Numbered from the stretch's first letter, positions 1-9,782 are shown. The stretch is DNA of 64,000 nucleotides from Novosphingobium panipatense (GCF_002149965.1 NZ_MSQB01000001.1:1-64000), one strand, 5' to 3'. The notes: generated from the letters alone by a model not told the origin. Numbers and translations are program-made.

Positions 1-1448
1 TAGATCGAGGTGGCGCCGGGGAAATCGGCATTGGTGTTGCCGTCGCCCTGCCAAGACAGCGTCCAGCCGCCGGACTGGCGGCCGATATCGTCCGCCGCAT
101 CGCCCGCGACAAGCACGGTGGCGCTGGTCTTGATCGGCAGCACGCCTTCGTTCTTCAGCAGGACAAGGCTCTCGCGCACGGCCTGACGGCCGATGGCACG
201 GTGCGCGGCGGAGCCCATTTCCTGCGGCTTGCCCTCGAACGGACGCGCGGCCTCGAACAGGCCCAGCTTCATCTTGACGCGCAGGATGCGGCGCACGGCA
301 TCGTCGATACGGCTCATCGGGATAGTGCCGGCCTTGGCGGCGGCCAGCGTCGAATCGAACAGGCCCTTCCAGCTATCCGGCGCCATCGCCATGTCGAGCC
401 CGGCGTTGAACGTCGCCGGGCAATCGGTGTTGGTGCAGCCCGGAATCTGGCCGTGGCCGTTCCAGTCCCCCACCACGAAGCCGTCGAAGCCCATGCGGCC
501 CTTCAGCACATCGGTCAGCAGGGCTTTGTTGCCGTGCATCTTGGTGCCATTCCAGCTGGAGAACGAGGCCATGACCGTCATCGTTCCGGCATTGACGGCG
601 GCGGGATAGCCGGCGTCGTGGATGCGGATCAGCGTGTCTTCATCGACGCGGGTGTCGCCCTGGTCGATGCCGTCATGCGTGCCGCCGTCGCCCAGGAAGT
701 GCTTGACGCTGGCAGCGACGCGGCCGGCCTGAACCGTCGTTGGCGTGCCCGGCGCGCCCTGAAGCCCTTCCACCATCGGCCCGGCATAGGCCGCGACCAC
801 CTCGGGATCTTCCGAATAGCCTTCGTAGGCGCGGCCCCAGCGGTCGTCCTGCGGCACGGCGAGCGTCGGGCCGAATGCCCAGTCGATGCCCGAAGCGGCG
901 GTTTCGGCGGCAGTGGCCTTGCCGATCTCGCGCATGAGCGCCGGATCGCGCATGGCGCCGAGCGCGCTATTGTGCGGGAACAGGGTCGCGCCAACGACAT
1001 TGCTATTGCCGTGGACTGCGTCGATCCCGAACATGATCGGAATCGGCTCGTGCCCGGCGCGCTTTTCGAGGGCGACGGCGTTGAAGGCGCGCGAAGTCGC
1101 CACCCAGGCCGAGGCCGGCGAACGGTCCGGTGCGCCGATAGGGGGTGAATTGCCACCTGCGAGAATCGAGCCGAGCGGATATTCCTTCAGGTCTTCCGGC
1201 TTGATCGAGGCGGTATCGCCCTGGATCATCTGGCCGATCTTCTCGCGCAGGCTCATGCGGGCCATAATCGCGGTGATCCGCGCTTCAGTCTTCGCATCGA
1301 CAAGGCCGGGGCTTTTCGCGGCAGGCCAGCGTTCGGGATGAACCGGGGTCGAAGCCGGTGCGGTTTGCGGTGCCTCTGCCTGTGCGAGTGCGACAGTTGC
1401 GCAAGACGCCAGGGCGGCAGCCTGCAAAATCCGACGAATAGCCCTCAT
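1..1448 (-). CDS. GH3 beta-glucosidase / exo-beta-glucanase, secreted (3' end cut by window edge)
   Basis: This gene begins at 1448 on the minus strand and runs out of the window at base 1, so only about 482 N-terminal residues are visible. A signal peptide (MRAIRRILQAAALAS, cleaved near ALAQ) is followed by the GH3 (beta/alpha)8 domain. The family block GIDAVHGNSNVVGATLFPHN is present, and the predicted nucleophile is Asp328 in GFVVGDWNGHG. GH3 enzymes of this type release glucose from the non-reducing end of beta-glucans or cello-oligosaccharides. In this setting it would finish degradation of debranched xyloglucan backbone oligosaccharides. It is divergent from the lacI gene, with an operator-like palindrome between them. 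The family is clear; exact substrate (beta-1,4-glucan, mixed-linkage glucan or xyloside) is inferred. Confidence 0.9.
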   Translation of the reverse strand, partial: MRAIRRILQAAALASCATVALAQAEAPQTAPASTPVHPERWPAAKSPGLVDAKTEARITAIMARMSLREKIGQMIQGDTASIKPEDLKEYPLGSILAGGNSPPIGAPDRSPASAWVATSRAFNAVALEKRAGHEPIPIMFGIDAVHGNSNVVGATLFPHNSALGAMRDPALMREIGKATAAETAASGIDWAFGPTLAVPQDDRWGRAYEGYSEDPEVVAAYAGPMVEGLQGAPGTPTTVQAGRVAASVKHFLGDGGTHDGIDQGDTRVDEDTLIRIHDAGYPAAVNAGTMTVMASFSSWNGTKMHGNKALLTDVLKGRMGFDGFVVGDWNGHGQIPGCTNTDCPATFNAGLDMAMAPDSWKGLFDSTLAAAKAGTIPMSRIDDAVRRILRVKMKLGLFEAARPFEGKPQEMGSAAHRAIGRQAVRESLVLLKNEGVLPIKTSATVLVAGDAADDIGRQSGGWTLSWQGDGNTNADFPGATSI

Positions 1449-1494
1449 GATATCCCCTCTGTTCCCAATCGCCCTTTCTCTATGTCAGGAGAAA

Positions 1495-1508
1495 TGATTG
1501 CGCTACCA
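1495..1508. promoter_or_regulatory. LacI-family operator (TGATTGCGCTACCA)
   Basis: A 14-bp imperfect palindrome centred on GCGC lies between the divergent GH3 and lacI genes, 47 bp upstream of the GH3 start. Its reverse complement TGGTAGCGCAATCA differs at one base from the site at 16399-16412. The central CpG-containing palindrome is typical of LacI-family operators. As I recall, the Caulobacter XylR operator is of the same type. Confidence 0.75.
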
Positions 1509-1593
1509 TAATGATTGAGCCGTTCGGGCATGACGTTTTTCCACTTGGGGCGGGCTTTGCAGGAACGGGGCAACTGCCCTAGAGACATGCGCC

Positions 1594-2667
1594 ATGTCCG
1601 AGAGTGAGCGCAAACGCCGCAGTTCGAAATCCCGCCAGGTAAAGGCCCCGACGATCGCCGATGTGGCGGCGCTGGCTGGCGTCTCGATCATGACGGTTTC
1701 CCGCGTCATCAATTCGGAACCCAAAGTCCGCCAATCTACCCGCGAAACCGTGATGGCGGCTATCGCCAGGCTGAACTATGCCCCGAATCGCGCGGCACGC
1801 AGCCTGGCAGGCGCGTCGCAACTGCGGCTGGGCCTGCTCTATTCGAACCCATCGGAAGCCTTTCTGAGCGCTTTCGTGGTCGGTAGTCTCGAAGAGGCGG
1901 GGCGCTCGGACGTGCAGATCGTCATCCAGAAGGTGGAAGACGGCGAGGACGTTTGCCTTGCCGTCGAACGCATGGTGGCGGGCGGTGTCCACGGCGTGAT
2001 CCTGCCGCCGCCGCTGAACGAGGCGAACGACGTGCTTGCAGTGCTGCGCGAGGCCAATGTGCCGACGGTGGCGGTGACCACGGCCGTTCCGCACGCGGGC
2101 ATTGCCACGATCATGATCGACGATCGCAGCGCCGCGCGCGAGATGACCGCGCATCTGATCGGCCTCGGCCATCGCCGGATCGGTTTCATCCTGGGCCATC
2201 CCGCGCTGTCGGCCAGCGGCGCGCGGCTTGAGGGCTATCGTGCGGCTCTGGCGGAAGCGGGGATTCCCTTCGACGAAGCCCTCGTGGCGCAGGGATACTT
2301 CACCTATCGTTCGGGCCTCGATGCGGCGGAGCGATTGCTCTCGTTCGAGGATCGGCCCTCGGCCATCTTCGCCAGCAACGACGACATGGCGGCGGCGGCC
2401 GTGGCGATCGCCCACCGCCGCGGACTGGACGTACCGCGCGACCTGACCGTCTGCGGTTTCGACGATGTCGCCCTGGCCACGACGATCTGGCCGGAACTGA
2501 CCACGATCCAGCAGCCGATCGTGGAGATGAGCCGCCGAGCGGTGGAACTGCTCGTCACGATGTTGCGCAACAAGCGCGAGGACGAGATCGGCGATCAGCG
2601 AATCGCACTGGAGTACAAGCTCGTGCGGCGTCAGTCCGATGCCGCGCCGCGTCTCTCCTCTCGGTAG
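1594..2667 (+). CDS. LacI-family transcriptional regulator of the polysaccharide locus
   Basis: This is a 357-residue protein with classical LacI/GalR architecture. A basic N-terminal tail precedes the helix-turn-helix and hinge (TIADVAALAGVSIMTVSRVI, about residues 24-43; then YAPNRAARSLAG). A periplasmic-binding-protein-like effector domain follows, including FASNDDMAAAAV and CGFDDVALATTIWPELTTI. It is most likely a repressor released by a sugar or oligosaccharide. It is divergent from GH3 and directly upstream of the GH74-GH35-GH31-GH29-GH35 operon. The 14-bp palindromes at 1495, 2777 and 16399 are its likely targets. The inducer cannot be read from the sequence; xylose or a xyloglucan-derived oligosaccharide is an inference from the neighbours. 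Confidence 0.93.
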   Translation: MSESERKRRSSKSRQVKAPTIADVAALAGVSIMTVSRVINSEPKVRQSTRETVMAAIARLNYAPNRAARSLAGASQLRLGLLYSNPSEAFLSAFVVGSLEEAGRSDVQIVIQKVEDGEDVCLAVERMVAGGVHGVILPPPLNEANDVLAVLREANVPTVAVTTAVPHAGIATIMIDDRSAAREMTAHLIGLGHRRIGFILGHPALSASGARLEGYRAALAEAGIPFDEALVAQGYFTYRSGLDAAERLLSFEDRPSAIFASNDDMAAAAVAIAHRRGLDVPRDLTVCGFDDVALATTIWPELTTIQQPIVEMSRRAVELLVTMLRNKREDEIGDQRIALEYKLVRRQSDAAPRLSSR

Positions 2668-2704
2668 AGAATGTCACTACCGCACCTACTGAACAGGTAG
2701 CTGG

Positions 2705-2718
2705 CCGGATTTGTCCGG
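2705..2718. terminator. Small hairpin downstream of lacI
   Basis: The sequence CCGGA-TTTG-TCCGG forms a 5-bp GC-rich stem with a 4-base loop, 38 bp after the lacI stop. No U-tract follows directly, so it is a weak terminator candidate at best. Confidence 0.35.
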
Positions 2719-2776
2719 TGCGACTTAATCCGGTTAGGGGGCACTTTATTTGCGGTCCGCTATTCCTCTCGGCGAA

Positions 2777-2790
2777 TGTTAGCGGTATCG
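2777..2790. promoter_or_regulatory. Degenerate LacI-type operator before the GH74 operon
   Basis: TGTTAGCGGTATCG matches 10 of 14 positions of TGTTTGCGCTACCA, the form read at 16399-16412. It lies 77 bp upstream of the predicted GH74 start in the 199-bp gap 2668-2866. It is a weaker match than the other two sites and may be a lower-affinity operator. Confidence 0.45.
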
Positions 2791-2866
2791 ATAAGCCGCC
2801 GCGCGGCATCGGACGGGTCCATGAACCCGTTGGCCGCAAGTGGAAACGAGGGGAAAAGGGGAGGCT

Positions 2867-5146
2867 GTGGGCATCAGCGGGGCAAACAGGGCGCCATGGG
2901 TCGCGCTTGCAATGGCGATTGCGGCAGGTGTTGCTGCAAGCGCTGCGCCCGTGGTGGCCGAGAAGGCTGCGACCCTTCCCACCCGGACCATCTACGACTG
3001 GCATAATGTGCGCGTGGGCGGCGGGGGTTTTACGCCGGGCATCGTCTTCAGTCCGGTCGAACCCGGGCTCGCCTGGCTGCGCAGCGACATGGGCGGCGCC
3101 TATCGCTGGGATGCGGCGGCGAAGCGGTGGGTGCCGCTGCAGGATCGCGTGTCCGAAGGCAGCTTCATGGGGATCGAGAGCATTGCTGCCGATCCGGTCG
3201 ATGCAGGCACGGTCTATCTTGCCGCCGGCATGAGCTGGTCCGCCCCTGCCGCGATCTTCCGTTCTGCAGACTACGGCAAGACCTGGCGCGAGACGCGTGT
3301 GCCTTTCGCGATGGGTGGCAACGAGAACGGACGCGGGCTGGGCGAGCGGCTCGCCATCGATCCTTTCGCGCATGACCGGCTGCTGTTCGGATCGCGCCAT
3401 CAGGGGCTCTGGACCAGCGACGATGCCGGCGCGAACTGGCGCAAGCTGGATGCTTTCCCGCTCGCCGGGCTGGGGCTGCCGAGCAACCGGCGCGAGACGC
3501 ATGGCGGGCTGTCGTTCGTGGTCTTCGACGCCAAACTGCGCGGCCGCGTCTTTGTGGGCAGCGCCGATCCGGGCGAGCGGCATCTGTTCCGCTCGGACGA
3601 CGGAGGCGAGACTTGGAGCGCGGTTGCGGGCGGGCCGGCGGCCGACATGCTGCCGGTGAAGGCCGTCATCGGCAGCGATGGCGTGCTGACGATCACCTAC
3701 TGCGACGGCATCGGCCCCAATGGGATCACGCGCGGTGCGGTCTGGCGCTTCGATCCGGCGCGCGGGGCATGGCTTGATGTCACGCCGATCAAGGGCGCGC
3801 AGGCGCCCATTGGCGGCTACATGGGCGTGGCGGTGGCCGCGAGCGATCCGCAGACCATCGCGGTCAGCACGGTGGACCGGGGCAATCCGGTCGACACCGT
3901 CTGGCTGAGCCATGACGGCGGCGTGCATTGGGACGAGCTCTGGAAGCGTTCGGTGCGCGACGTTTCGGCAACGCCCTTCCTCGATTTCGGCGGCAAAGCG
4001 AACTTCGGCCACTGGATCGCGGGGCTTGCCATCGATCCCTTCGACGCGAACCACGCGGCCTATGTGACCGGTGCGACGGTCTATGCGACGGGCGAACTGC
4101 AGAAGCCGGGCACCATGCAATGGGCACCGTGGACACAGGGGATCGAGCAGACCGCGATCATCACCCTGGTCAGCCCCACCGGCGGCGCGCATCTGGTTTC
4201 GGGCTTCGGCGACATCGGCGGCTTCCGCCATGACGACTTCACCGTCTCGCCCGAACACCAGCATATCAACCCGTTCCTGTCGAACACCAACACGCTCGAT
4301 TACGGCGGCCGCGCGCCGCTGGTGATGGTGCGCAGCGGCAATACCCATGCCCGCGTCGTGCCCGATACCTCACTGGCATGGTCGGCCGATGGCGGCGCGA
4401 CGTGGCAGCCGCTGTACGTGCCCAAGGGCGCGCCGCATGCCGATGGCACGCCGCTGCCCGAAGAGACCGGCAATGCGGCGATCACGGTCTCAGCCGATGG
4501 CAAGACGTTCCTTGTCGAGACCGACCAGCCCCGCCTGACCCGTGACCGCGGCGCGACATGGCAGGCGGTGAGCGGGTTGCCCAGCCGCACCCGCGTCACG
4601 TCTGACAAGCAGGACGCCAAGCGCTTCTACGCCATCGACTTCGCGAACAACCGCGTGGTGCGCAGTGACGACGGCGGTGCGCGGTTCCGCGCGCTCGTGG
4701 GCAAGGGCCTGCCCGCAGACCTTTCCGCCGCCCAGAGCGCCAACCGCGAAGCACCCGCGCCGATTCTGGCCGATCCGAACCGCGCCGGGGCCCTGTGGCT
4801 CAATCTGGGCGGCGCGCTCTATTGTTCGACCGACTTCGGGAACACTTGGCAGCGCACCGGACAGACCATCGCCATCGAGCGCTACGGGCTTGGAAAATCC
4901 GCGCCCGGACGTAAGGACGCGGCGCTCTATGCGCTGGGCACGGTCGGCGGGCTGCGCGCGGTGTGGCGCTCCATCGACGGCGGCGCGACATGGCAGCGGA
5001 TCAATGACGAAGCCCACCAGTGGGGCCTGCGCATCCGCGTGATTTCGGGCGACCCGCGCCAGTTCGGGCGCATTTACATAGGAACCGATGGCCGGGGGAT
5101 CGTCTATGGCGATCCCAAAATCGCGCCTGCGGAGGGGACAGAATGA
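2867..5146 (+). CDS. GH74 xyloglucanase (xyloglucan-specific endo-beta-1,4-glucanase), secreted
   Basis: This 759-residue protein opens with a signal peptide (WVALAMAIAAGVAASAAPVVA). The tandem seven-bladed beta-propeller repeats of GH74 follow, with recurring Asp-box-like segments such as SDDGGETW, SADGGATW, DFGNTW and SIDGGATW. The family opening WHNVRVGGGGFTPGIVF is present. The two conserved acidic sites are visible: Asp74 in RSDMGGAYRWD and Asp449 in FGDIGGFRHDD. The enzyme cuts the beta-1,4-glucan backbone of xyloglucan. GTG at 2867 is chosen because AAAAGGGGAGG precedes it and the signal peptide then starts cleanly; an in-frame GTG at 2840 is an alternative. It is the first gene of a five-gene operon and overlaps the next gene by 4 bases. 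Family call is firm; endo versus reducing-end exo action is undecided. Confidence 0.92.
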   Translation: MGISGANRAPWVALAMAIAAGVAASAAPVVAEKAATLPTRTIYDWHNVRVGGGGFTPGIVFSPVEPGLAWLRSDMGGAYRWDAAAKRWVPLQDRVSEGSFMGIESIAADPVDAGTVYLAAGMSWSAPAAIFRSADYGKTWRETRVPFAMGGNENGRGLGERLAIDPFAHDRLLFGSRHQGLWTSDDAGANWRKLDAFPLAGLGLPSNRRETHGGLSFVVFDAKLRGRVFVGSADPGERHLFRSDDGGETWSAVAGGPAADMLPVKAVIGSDGVLTITYCDGIGPNGITRGAVWRFDPARGAWLDVTPIKGAQAPIGGYMGVAVAASDPQTIAVSTVDRGNPVDTVWLSHDGGVHWDELWKRSVRDVSATPFLDFGGKANFGHWIAGLAIDPFDANHAAYVTGATVYATGELQKPGTMQWAPWTQGIEQTAIITLVSPTGGAHLVSGFGDIGGFRHDDFTVSPEHQHINPFLSNTNTLDYGGRAPLVMVRSGNTHARVVPDTSLAWSADGGATWQPLYVPKGAPHADGTPLPEETGNAAITVSADGKTFLVETDQPRLTRDRGATWQAVSGLPSRTRVTSDKQDAKRFYAIDFANNRVVRSDDGGARFRALVGKGLPADLSAAQSANREAPAPILADPNRAGALWLNLGGALYCSTDFGNTWQRTGQTIAIERYGLGKSAPGRKDAALYALGTVGGLRAVWRSIDGGATWQRINDEAHQWGLRIRVISGDPRQFGRIYIGTDGRGIVYGDPKIAPAEGTE

Positions 5147-6780
5147 AAAGCAAAGACTTCATCGCATCGCTCATGCTCGCGGCCGCCCTCGGCGTGGCCG
5201 CGCCGGTTCAGGCGCAGGATGCCGCAACGCAAGTGCCGCGTCTGGAAAGCAGGAACGGCCGCCACGCGCTGATCGTCGACGGCAAGCCGTTCCTGATGCT
5301 GGGCGCGCAGGCGAACAATTCCAGCAACTATCCCGCCATGCTCGATGCGGTCTGGCCGGTGCTCGATGCGATGCACGCCAATACGCTGGAAATCCCGGTC
5401 GCCTGGGAACAAGTGGAGCCGGTCGAGGGCAAGTTCGATTTCAGCTACCTGCAAACCCTGCTCGATGCCGCCCGCGCGCATGACAAGCGGGTGGTGCTGC
5501 TGTGGTTCGGCACCTGGAAGAACACCAGCCCCAGCTACACGCCGTCGTGGGTGAAGCTGGACAACAAGCGCTTTCCCCGGATGAAGGCGCCCGACGGCTC
5601 GGACCACTACGTATTGACGCCGTTGTCGCAGAATACCATGGCGGCGGACCGCCGCGCCTTCGTGAAAGTGATGGAATACCTGCGCGATCATGACCGGCAG
5701 AACACCGTGATCATGGTCCAGCCGGAGAACGAGACCGGATCCTACCGCGTGCCGCGCGATTTCTCCGCAGAGGCGAACGCGCTGTTCGCCAAGCCGATCC
5801 CGGCGGCGCTGGCGAAGAAGGTCGGCAAGTCCGGTTCGTGGGACGCCGCCTTCGGCAAGCAGGCCCCGCGTGCGTTCAATACCTGGTACGTCGCCCAGTT
5901 CGTCAATGCCCTGGCAGAGGCGGGCAAGGCGGTGAAGCCGCTGCCGATGTACGTCAACGCCTCGCTCGCCGGGCCGTCCAACGTGCCCGATCCCACCGGC
6001 GTCGCCAGCGGCGGCCCGCAGTGGGACGTGCTGGACATCTGGAAGGCGGGCGCCCCGGCGATCGACTTCGCCGCGCCCGATATCTACGATCGCAACAGCG
6101 CCAACGCCGTCAAGTATCTCGACCAGTATGCCCGCCCGGACAATGCGCTGATGGTGCCGGAGATCGGCAATGCGAAGGAGTTCGCGCGCTTCTTCTGGGC
6201 CACCATCGGGCGTGGCGGCATCGGTTTCGCGCCCTTCGGCATGGATGACACCGGCTACTTCAACTACCCGCTCGGCGCGACCGCGCTGGACAAGGAGACG
6301 ATGGCCGCTTTCGCTTTGCCCTATGGCACGCTGGCGCCGATCGCCAGCGACTGGGCGAAGATCGCCTATGACCGTCCCACCTGGGGCGCCGCCAAGCCGG
6401 ATGACGGCGCGGTGCGCGAAACCGTGATGGGCAAGTGGAAGATTTCGGCCGACTGGGGCCAGTGGCAGTTCGGCCAGAAGGACTGGACCTGGATTCCCAC
6501 CAAGCCCGCACCCTGGGCCGATCAGCCGGTGGGCGGCGTGGCCGTGGCCCAGCTTTCGGACACCGAATACCTTGTCATGGGCGATCACGTCCGCGTCAAT
6601 TTCTCGCCCGCGAAGGGGGAGAGCAATGGCGTGATCGTCGCCGTGGAGGAAGGCACGTTCAAGGACGGCAAGTGGGTGACCACGCGCGTCTGGAACGGCG
6701 ACCAGACCGACTACGGCATCAACCTGATCGACCGGCCGCAGGTGCTGAAGATCACCACCGGTTTCTATTCTTCGAAGTAA
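5143..6780 (+). CDS. GH35 beta-galactosidase (first copy), secreted
   Basis: This 545-residue protein starts with a signal peptide (MKSKDFIASLMLAAALGVAA...VQAQ). A GH35 TIM barrel follows, then a C-terminal domain like that of the short bacterial GH35 enzymes (DUF5597 type) known from xyloglucan loci. The predicted acid/base is Glu197 in PENETGSY and the nucleophile Glu340 in MVPEIGNA. The expected role is removal of beta-1,2-galactose from xyloglucan side chains. The ATG overlaps the GH74 stop (ATGA) and a strong GGAGGGG lies upstream, so translation is probably coupled. It is paralogous to the gene at 11502, with stretches of exact DNA identity. Confidence 0.88.
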   Translation: MKSKDFIASLMLAAALGVAAPVQAQDAATQVPRLESRNGRHALIVDGKPFLMLGAQANNSSNYPAMLDAVWPVLDAMHANTLEIPVAWEQVEPVEGKFDFSYLQTLLDAARAHDKRVVLLWFGTWKNTSPSYTPSWVKLDNKRFPRMKAPDGSDHYVLTPLSQNTMAADRRAFVKVMEYLRDHDRQNTVIMVQPENETGSYRVPRDFSAEANALFAKPIPAALAKKVGKSGSWDAAFGKQAPRAFNTWYVAQFVNALAEAGKAVKPLPMYVNASLAGPSNVPDPTGVASGGPQWDVLDIWKAGAPAIDFAAPDIYDRNSANAVKYLDQYARPDNALMVPEIGNAKEFARFFWATIGRGGIGFAPFGMDDTGYFNYPLGATALDKETMAAFALPYGTLAPIASDWAKIAYDRPTWGAAKPDDGAVRETVMGKWKISADWGQWQFGQKDWTWIPTKPAPWADQPVGGVAVAQLSDTEYLVMGDHVRVNFSPAKGESNGVIVAVEEGTFKDGKWVTTRVWNGDQTDYGINLIDRPQVLKITTGFYSSK

Positions 6781-6807
6781 TCGCCTGAACGGGCAGAGGA
6801 TCTAGAC

Positions 6808-9705
6808 ATGAAGCAATTCACAATGGCCGCACTGCTGGCGGGCTCGGCAATCGGCCTGATTCCGGTGGTGGCACTGGCTGCCGACGGCGGCGTGGACAAC
6901 GTGCCCGGCGGCGTGGCGGTCACGCCGCAGAGCGGCCCTTCGGACCGCGTCGAAGTGACGCTGCACGGCGACGGGATCTTCCACGTCGTCGCCCATCCGC
7001 GCGGCCTTCAGGCCCCGACCGCCCGCGCCAGCCTGATGGCGCCGAACCCACCGGCCTCGGGCAAGTACACCGTCAGCCAGACCGGCGGCCACGTGCTGGT
7101 AAAGGCGGCGAAGGCAACCGCCGACATCGATCTTGCCAGCGGGCAGGTGCGTTTCCTGGATGCGGCGGGCAAGGAACTGCTGGGCGAGGCGGCCTCCACC
7201 GTCTTCACCCAGACCAAGGCGGACGGCACCCCCTACGTCACCGTTTCGCAGCAGTTCAACCGCGGCACCAGCGAAGGCCTCTACGGCCTTGGCCAGCACC
7301 AGCAGGCGGTGATGGACTACAACGGCGAGGACGTTGAACTCGCCCAGCACAACATGGACATCGGCGTTCCTTTCCTGGTCTCCAGCAAGGGTTACGGCCT
7401 GCTCTGGGATAACGAGAGCATCACCCGCGTCGGCAATCCGGCGCCCTACACGCTGGTCGGCGACAAGAGCGGCATGAAGGTGACGAGCGGCGGCAAGCCC
7501 GGCTTCACCGCGCGCTATTACCTTGACGACAAGCTGGCGGTGGAACGCCAGGAAACGAAGATCGACTACCAGTACCTGGACGATCAGGCGAAGTGGCCGG
7601 AAGCGGCCAAGGCCAAGACCGTCGCGTCGGAGCAGGGCCAGAACACCGCCGGCAACGCCGTGCAGACGCAGAAGGTGGTGTGGGAAGGCGATCTCCAGCC
7701 CGACAAGACCGGCACACACAAGTTCCAGCTCTACGGCTCCAGCTATTACAAGGTCTATGTAGACGGTGAGCTGAAGCTGGACCGCTGGCGCCAGAACTGG
7801 AACCCCTGGTACGCCAATTTCGAAGTGCCGATGACCTCGGGCAAGCCTGCGCATATCCGCATCGAATGGGATCCCAATGCCGGCTATATGGCGCTGCTCC
7901 ACAACGATCCGCTGCCCGAAGCGGACCGCCATTCGGTGTGGTTCACCAGCGAAGTCGCGCGTGACAAAGACTATTGGTTCATCGCCGGTGGCGACATGGA
8001 TGGCGCGGTGGCGGGCTATCGCCAGCTGACCGGCAAGTCGGAAATGATGCCCAAGTGGGTCTACGGTTTCTGGCAGTCGCGCCAGCGTTATGACACCGCG
8101 AAGGAACTGACCGGCGTTGTGCAGGAATACCGCAAGCGGCAGTACCCGCTGGACAATATCGTGCTCGACTGGCGCTATTGGACCGACGATTCCTGGGGCA
8201 GCCACAAGTTCGACCCCAGCCGCTTCCCCGATCCCGCCGCGATGGTCAGCACGGTTCACGGCGATCATGCCAACATCATGATCTCCGTCTGGCCGAAGTT
8301 CTATCCGACCACCGACACGTTCAAGGAACTGGATGCGGCGGGGGCGATCTATCACGGCAATCTGCGCCAGGGGAACAAGGACTGGGTCGGCCCGGGCTTT
8401 GCCAACACCTTCTACGATCCCTATTCGGCCAAGGGCCGCCAGATCTTCTGGCGTCAGGTGGAAGACCGCATCGCCAAGTTCGGCTTCGACGCATGGTGGG
8501 CGGACGCCAGCGAGCCCGACATGCATTCGAACCTGTCGATCGAAAAGCGCATCGACACCATGGGCCCGACGGCGATGGGGCCGGCCACCGAGTTCTTCAA
8601 CTCCTACCCGCTGATGAACGCGCGGTCGTTCTTCGACGGCTGGCGCGCCTTCAAGCCGGACGTGCGGCCGTTCCTGCTGACCCGTTCGGGCTTCGGCGGC
8701 CTCCAGCGCTATGGCGCGGCGGTGTGGTCGGGCGACGTGGCGACGCGCTGGTACGATCTGCACGCGCAGATCTCTGCCGGCGTGAACACCGCGCTGTCGG
8801 GCCTGCCCAACTGGACGCACGACATCGGCGGTTTCTCGGTCGAACCGCGCTTTGCCGCCGAAAAGCCCAAGGCGGAGGACCTCGACGAGTGGCGCGAACT
8901 GAACTTGCGCTGGTTCCAGTTCGGCGCGTTCAGCCCGCTGTTCCGCAGCCATGGCGAGCAGCCCTGGCGCGAGATCTACGAAATCTCGCCCGAAGGTTCG
9001 CCCATGCGCGCCTCGATGGTGTGGTATGACGAACTGCGTTACCGCCTGATGCCCTACATCTACACGCTGGGCGCGGACACGTACCAGAACGACGGTTCGA
9101 TCATGCGCGGCCTCGTGATGGACTTCCCCAACGATGCGAAGGCCCGCAAGGCCAACGACCAGTTCCTGTTCGGCAAGGCCTTCCTGGTCGCCCCGGTCAC
9201 CACCTACAAGGCGCGCGAGCGTGAGGTCTATTTCCCCGGCGATGCGGGCCTGACCTGGTATGACTTCGCCAGCGGCAAGGCCTATCAGGGCGGCACCAGC
9301 ATCGCGGTTTCGGCCCCGGCCGAACGCATGCCGCTGTTCGTGCGCGCAGGCTCGATCGTGCCGATGGGCCCGGTCATGCAGTACACCGACGAGAAGCCCG
9401 ATGCCCCGATCACGCTGGTCGTCTACACCGGTGCGGACGGTTCCTTCTCGGTCTACAACGACGATGGCCGCTCGCAGCAGTACCGCACCGGCGCGTGGGA
9501 ACGCATGCCCGTGCGCTATGACGATGCCACCGGCACCGTCTCCATCGGCGCGCGTGAGGGCAAGGGCTATGCCGGCATGCCGCAGACCCGCACCGTGCGG
9601 ATCAAGTGGATCGTCCCCGGCACCGCTGTCACCGACCAGAACGGCTTCGACAGCGAAGTGCGCTGGACCGGCAAGGCGCTGCAGGTGAAGCGCCCAAAGC
9701 GCTGA
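6808..9705 (+). CDS. GH31 alpha-xylosidase with PA14 insert, secreted
   Basis: This 965-residue protein has a signal peptide (about residues 1-23), an N-terminal beta-sandwich, and a PA14-like insert at roughly residues 230-370. That insert has fibre features such as TGTHKFQLYGSSYYKVYVDG. The GH31 catalytic barrel and C-terminal sheets follow. The nucleophile is Asp566 in WWADASEPD and the acid/base Asp643 in VWSGDV. A PA14 insert is a known trait of GH31 alpha-xylosidases that act on xyloglucan oligosaccharides (Cellvibrio Xyl31A type), and the GH74/GH35/GH29 neighbours agree. It would remove the non-reducing-end alpha-1,6-xylose. AGAGGA precedes the ATG, 27 bp after GH35. Plain alpha-glucosidase activity is less likely. 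Confidence 0.9.
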   Translation: MKQFTMAALLAGSAIGLIPVVALAADGGVDNVPGGVAVTPQSGPSDRVEVTLHGDGIFHVVAHPRGLQAPTARASLMAPNPPASGKYTVSQTGGHVLVKAAKATADIDLASGQVRFLDAAGKELLGEAASTVFTQTKADGTPYVTVSQQFNRGTSEGLYGLGQHQQAVMDYNGEDVELAQHNMDIGVPFLVSSKGYGLLWDNESITRVGNPAPYTLVGDKSGMKVTSGGKPGFTARYYLDDKLAVERQETKIDYQYLDDQAKWPEAAKAKTVASEQGQNTAGNAVQTQKVVWEGDLQPDKTGTHKFQLYGSSYYKVYVDGELKLDRWRQNWNPWYANFEVPMTSGKPAHIRIEWDPNAGYMALLHNDPLPEADRHSVWFTSEVARDKDYWFIAGGDMDGAVAGYRQLTGKSEMMPKWVYGFWQSRQRYDTAKELTGVVQEYRKRQYPLDNIVLDWRYWTDDSWGSHKFDPSRFPDPAAMVSTVHGDHANIMISVWPKFYPTTDTFKELDAAGAIYHGNLRQGNKDWVGPGFANTFYDPYSAKGRQIFWRQVEDRIAKFGFDAWWADASEPDMHSNLSIEKRIDTMGPTAMGPATEFFNSYPLMNARSFFDGWRAFKPDVRPFLLTRSGFGGLQRYGAAVWSGDVATRWYDLHAQISAGVNTALSGLPNWTHDIGGFSVEPRFAAEKPKAEDLDEWRELNLRWFQFGAFSPLFRSHGEQPWREIYEISPEGSPMRASMVWYDELRYRLMPYIYTLGADTYQNDGSIMRGLVMDFPNDAKARKANDQFLFGKAFLVAPVTTYKAREREVYFPGDAGLTWYDFASGKAYQGGTSIAVSAPAERMPLFVRAGSIVPMGPVMQYTDEKPDAPITLVVYTGADGSFSVYNDDGRSQQYRTGAWERMPVRYDDATGTVSIGAREGKGYAGMPQTRTVRIKWIVPGTAVTDQNGFDSEVRWTGKALQVKRPKR

Positions 9706-9715
9706 GTGATATGCT

Positions 9716-9746
9716 CCCGACCCTGCCTGAAACGGGCAGGGTCGGG
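9716..9746 (+). terminator. Hairpin between GH31 and GH29
   Basis: A perfect 12-bp GC-rich stem (9716-9727 with 9735-9746, loop TGAAACG) lies 11 bp after the GH31 stop. The following run is AATAATCC rather than a U-tract. It may be an attenuator or mRNA-stabilising 3' structure that adjusts expression of the last two genes of the operon. Confidence 0.55.
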
Positions 9747-9782
9747 GAATAATCCAATGGAATCAGGAAGGGGATAATCACG

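Noticed and set aside
2555..4348. Open minus-strand frame of 597 codons across the lacI 3' end and GH74
   Set aside because: Arg/Ala-rich, no domain, opposite two well-supported genes.
6802..8952. Open minus-strand frame of 716 codons opposite GH31
   Set aside because: Antisense artefact of codon bias; no ribosome site or family motif.
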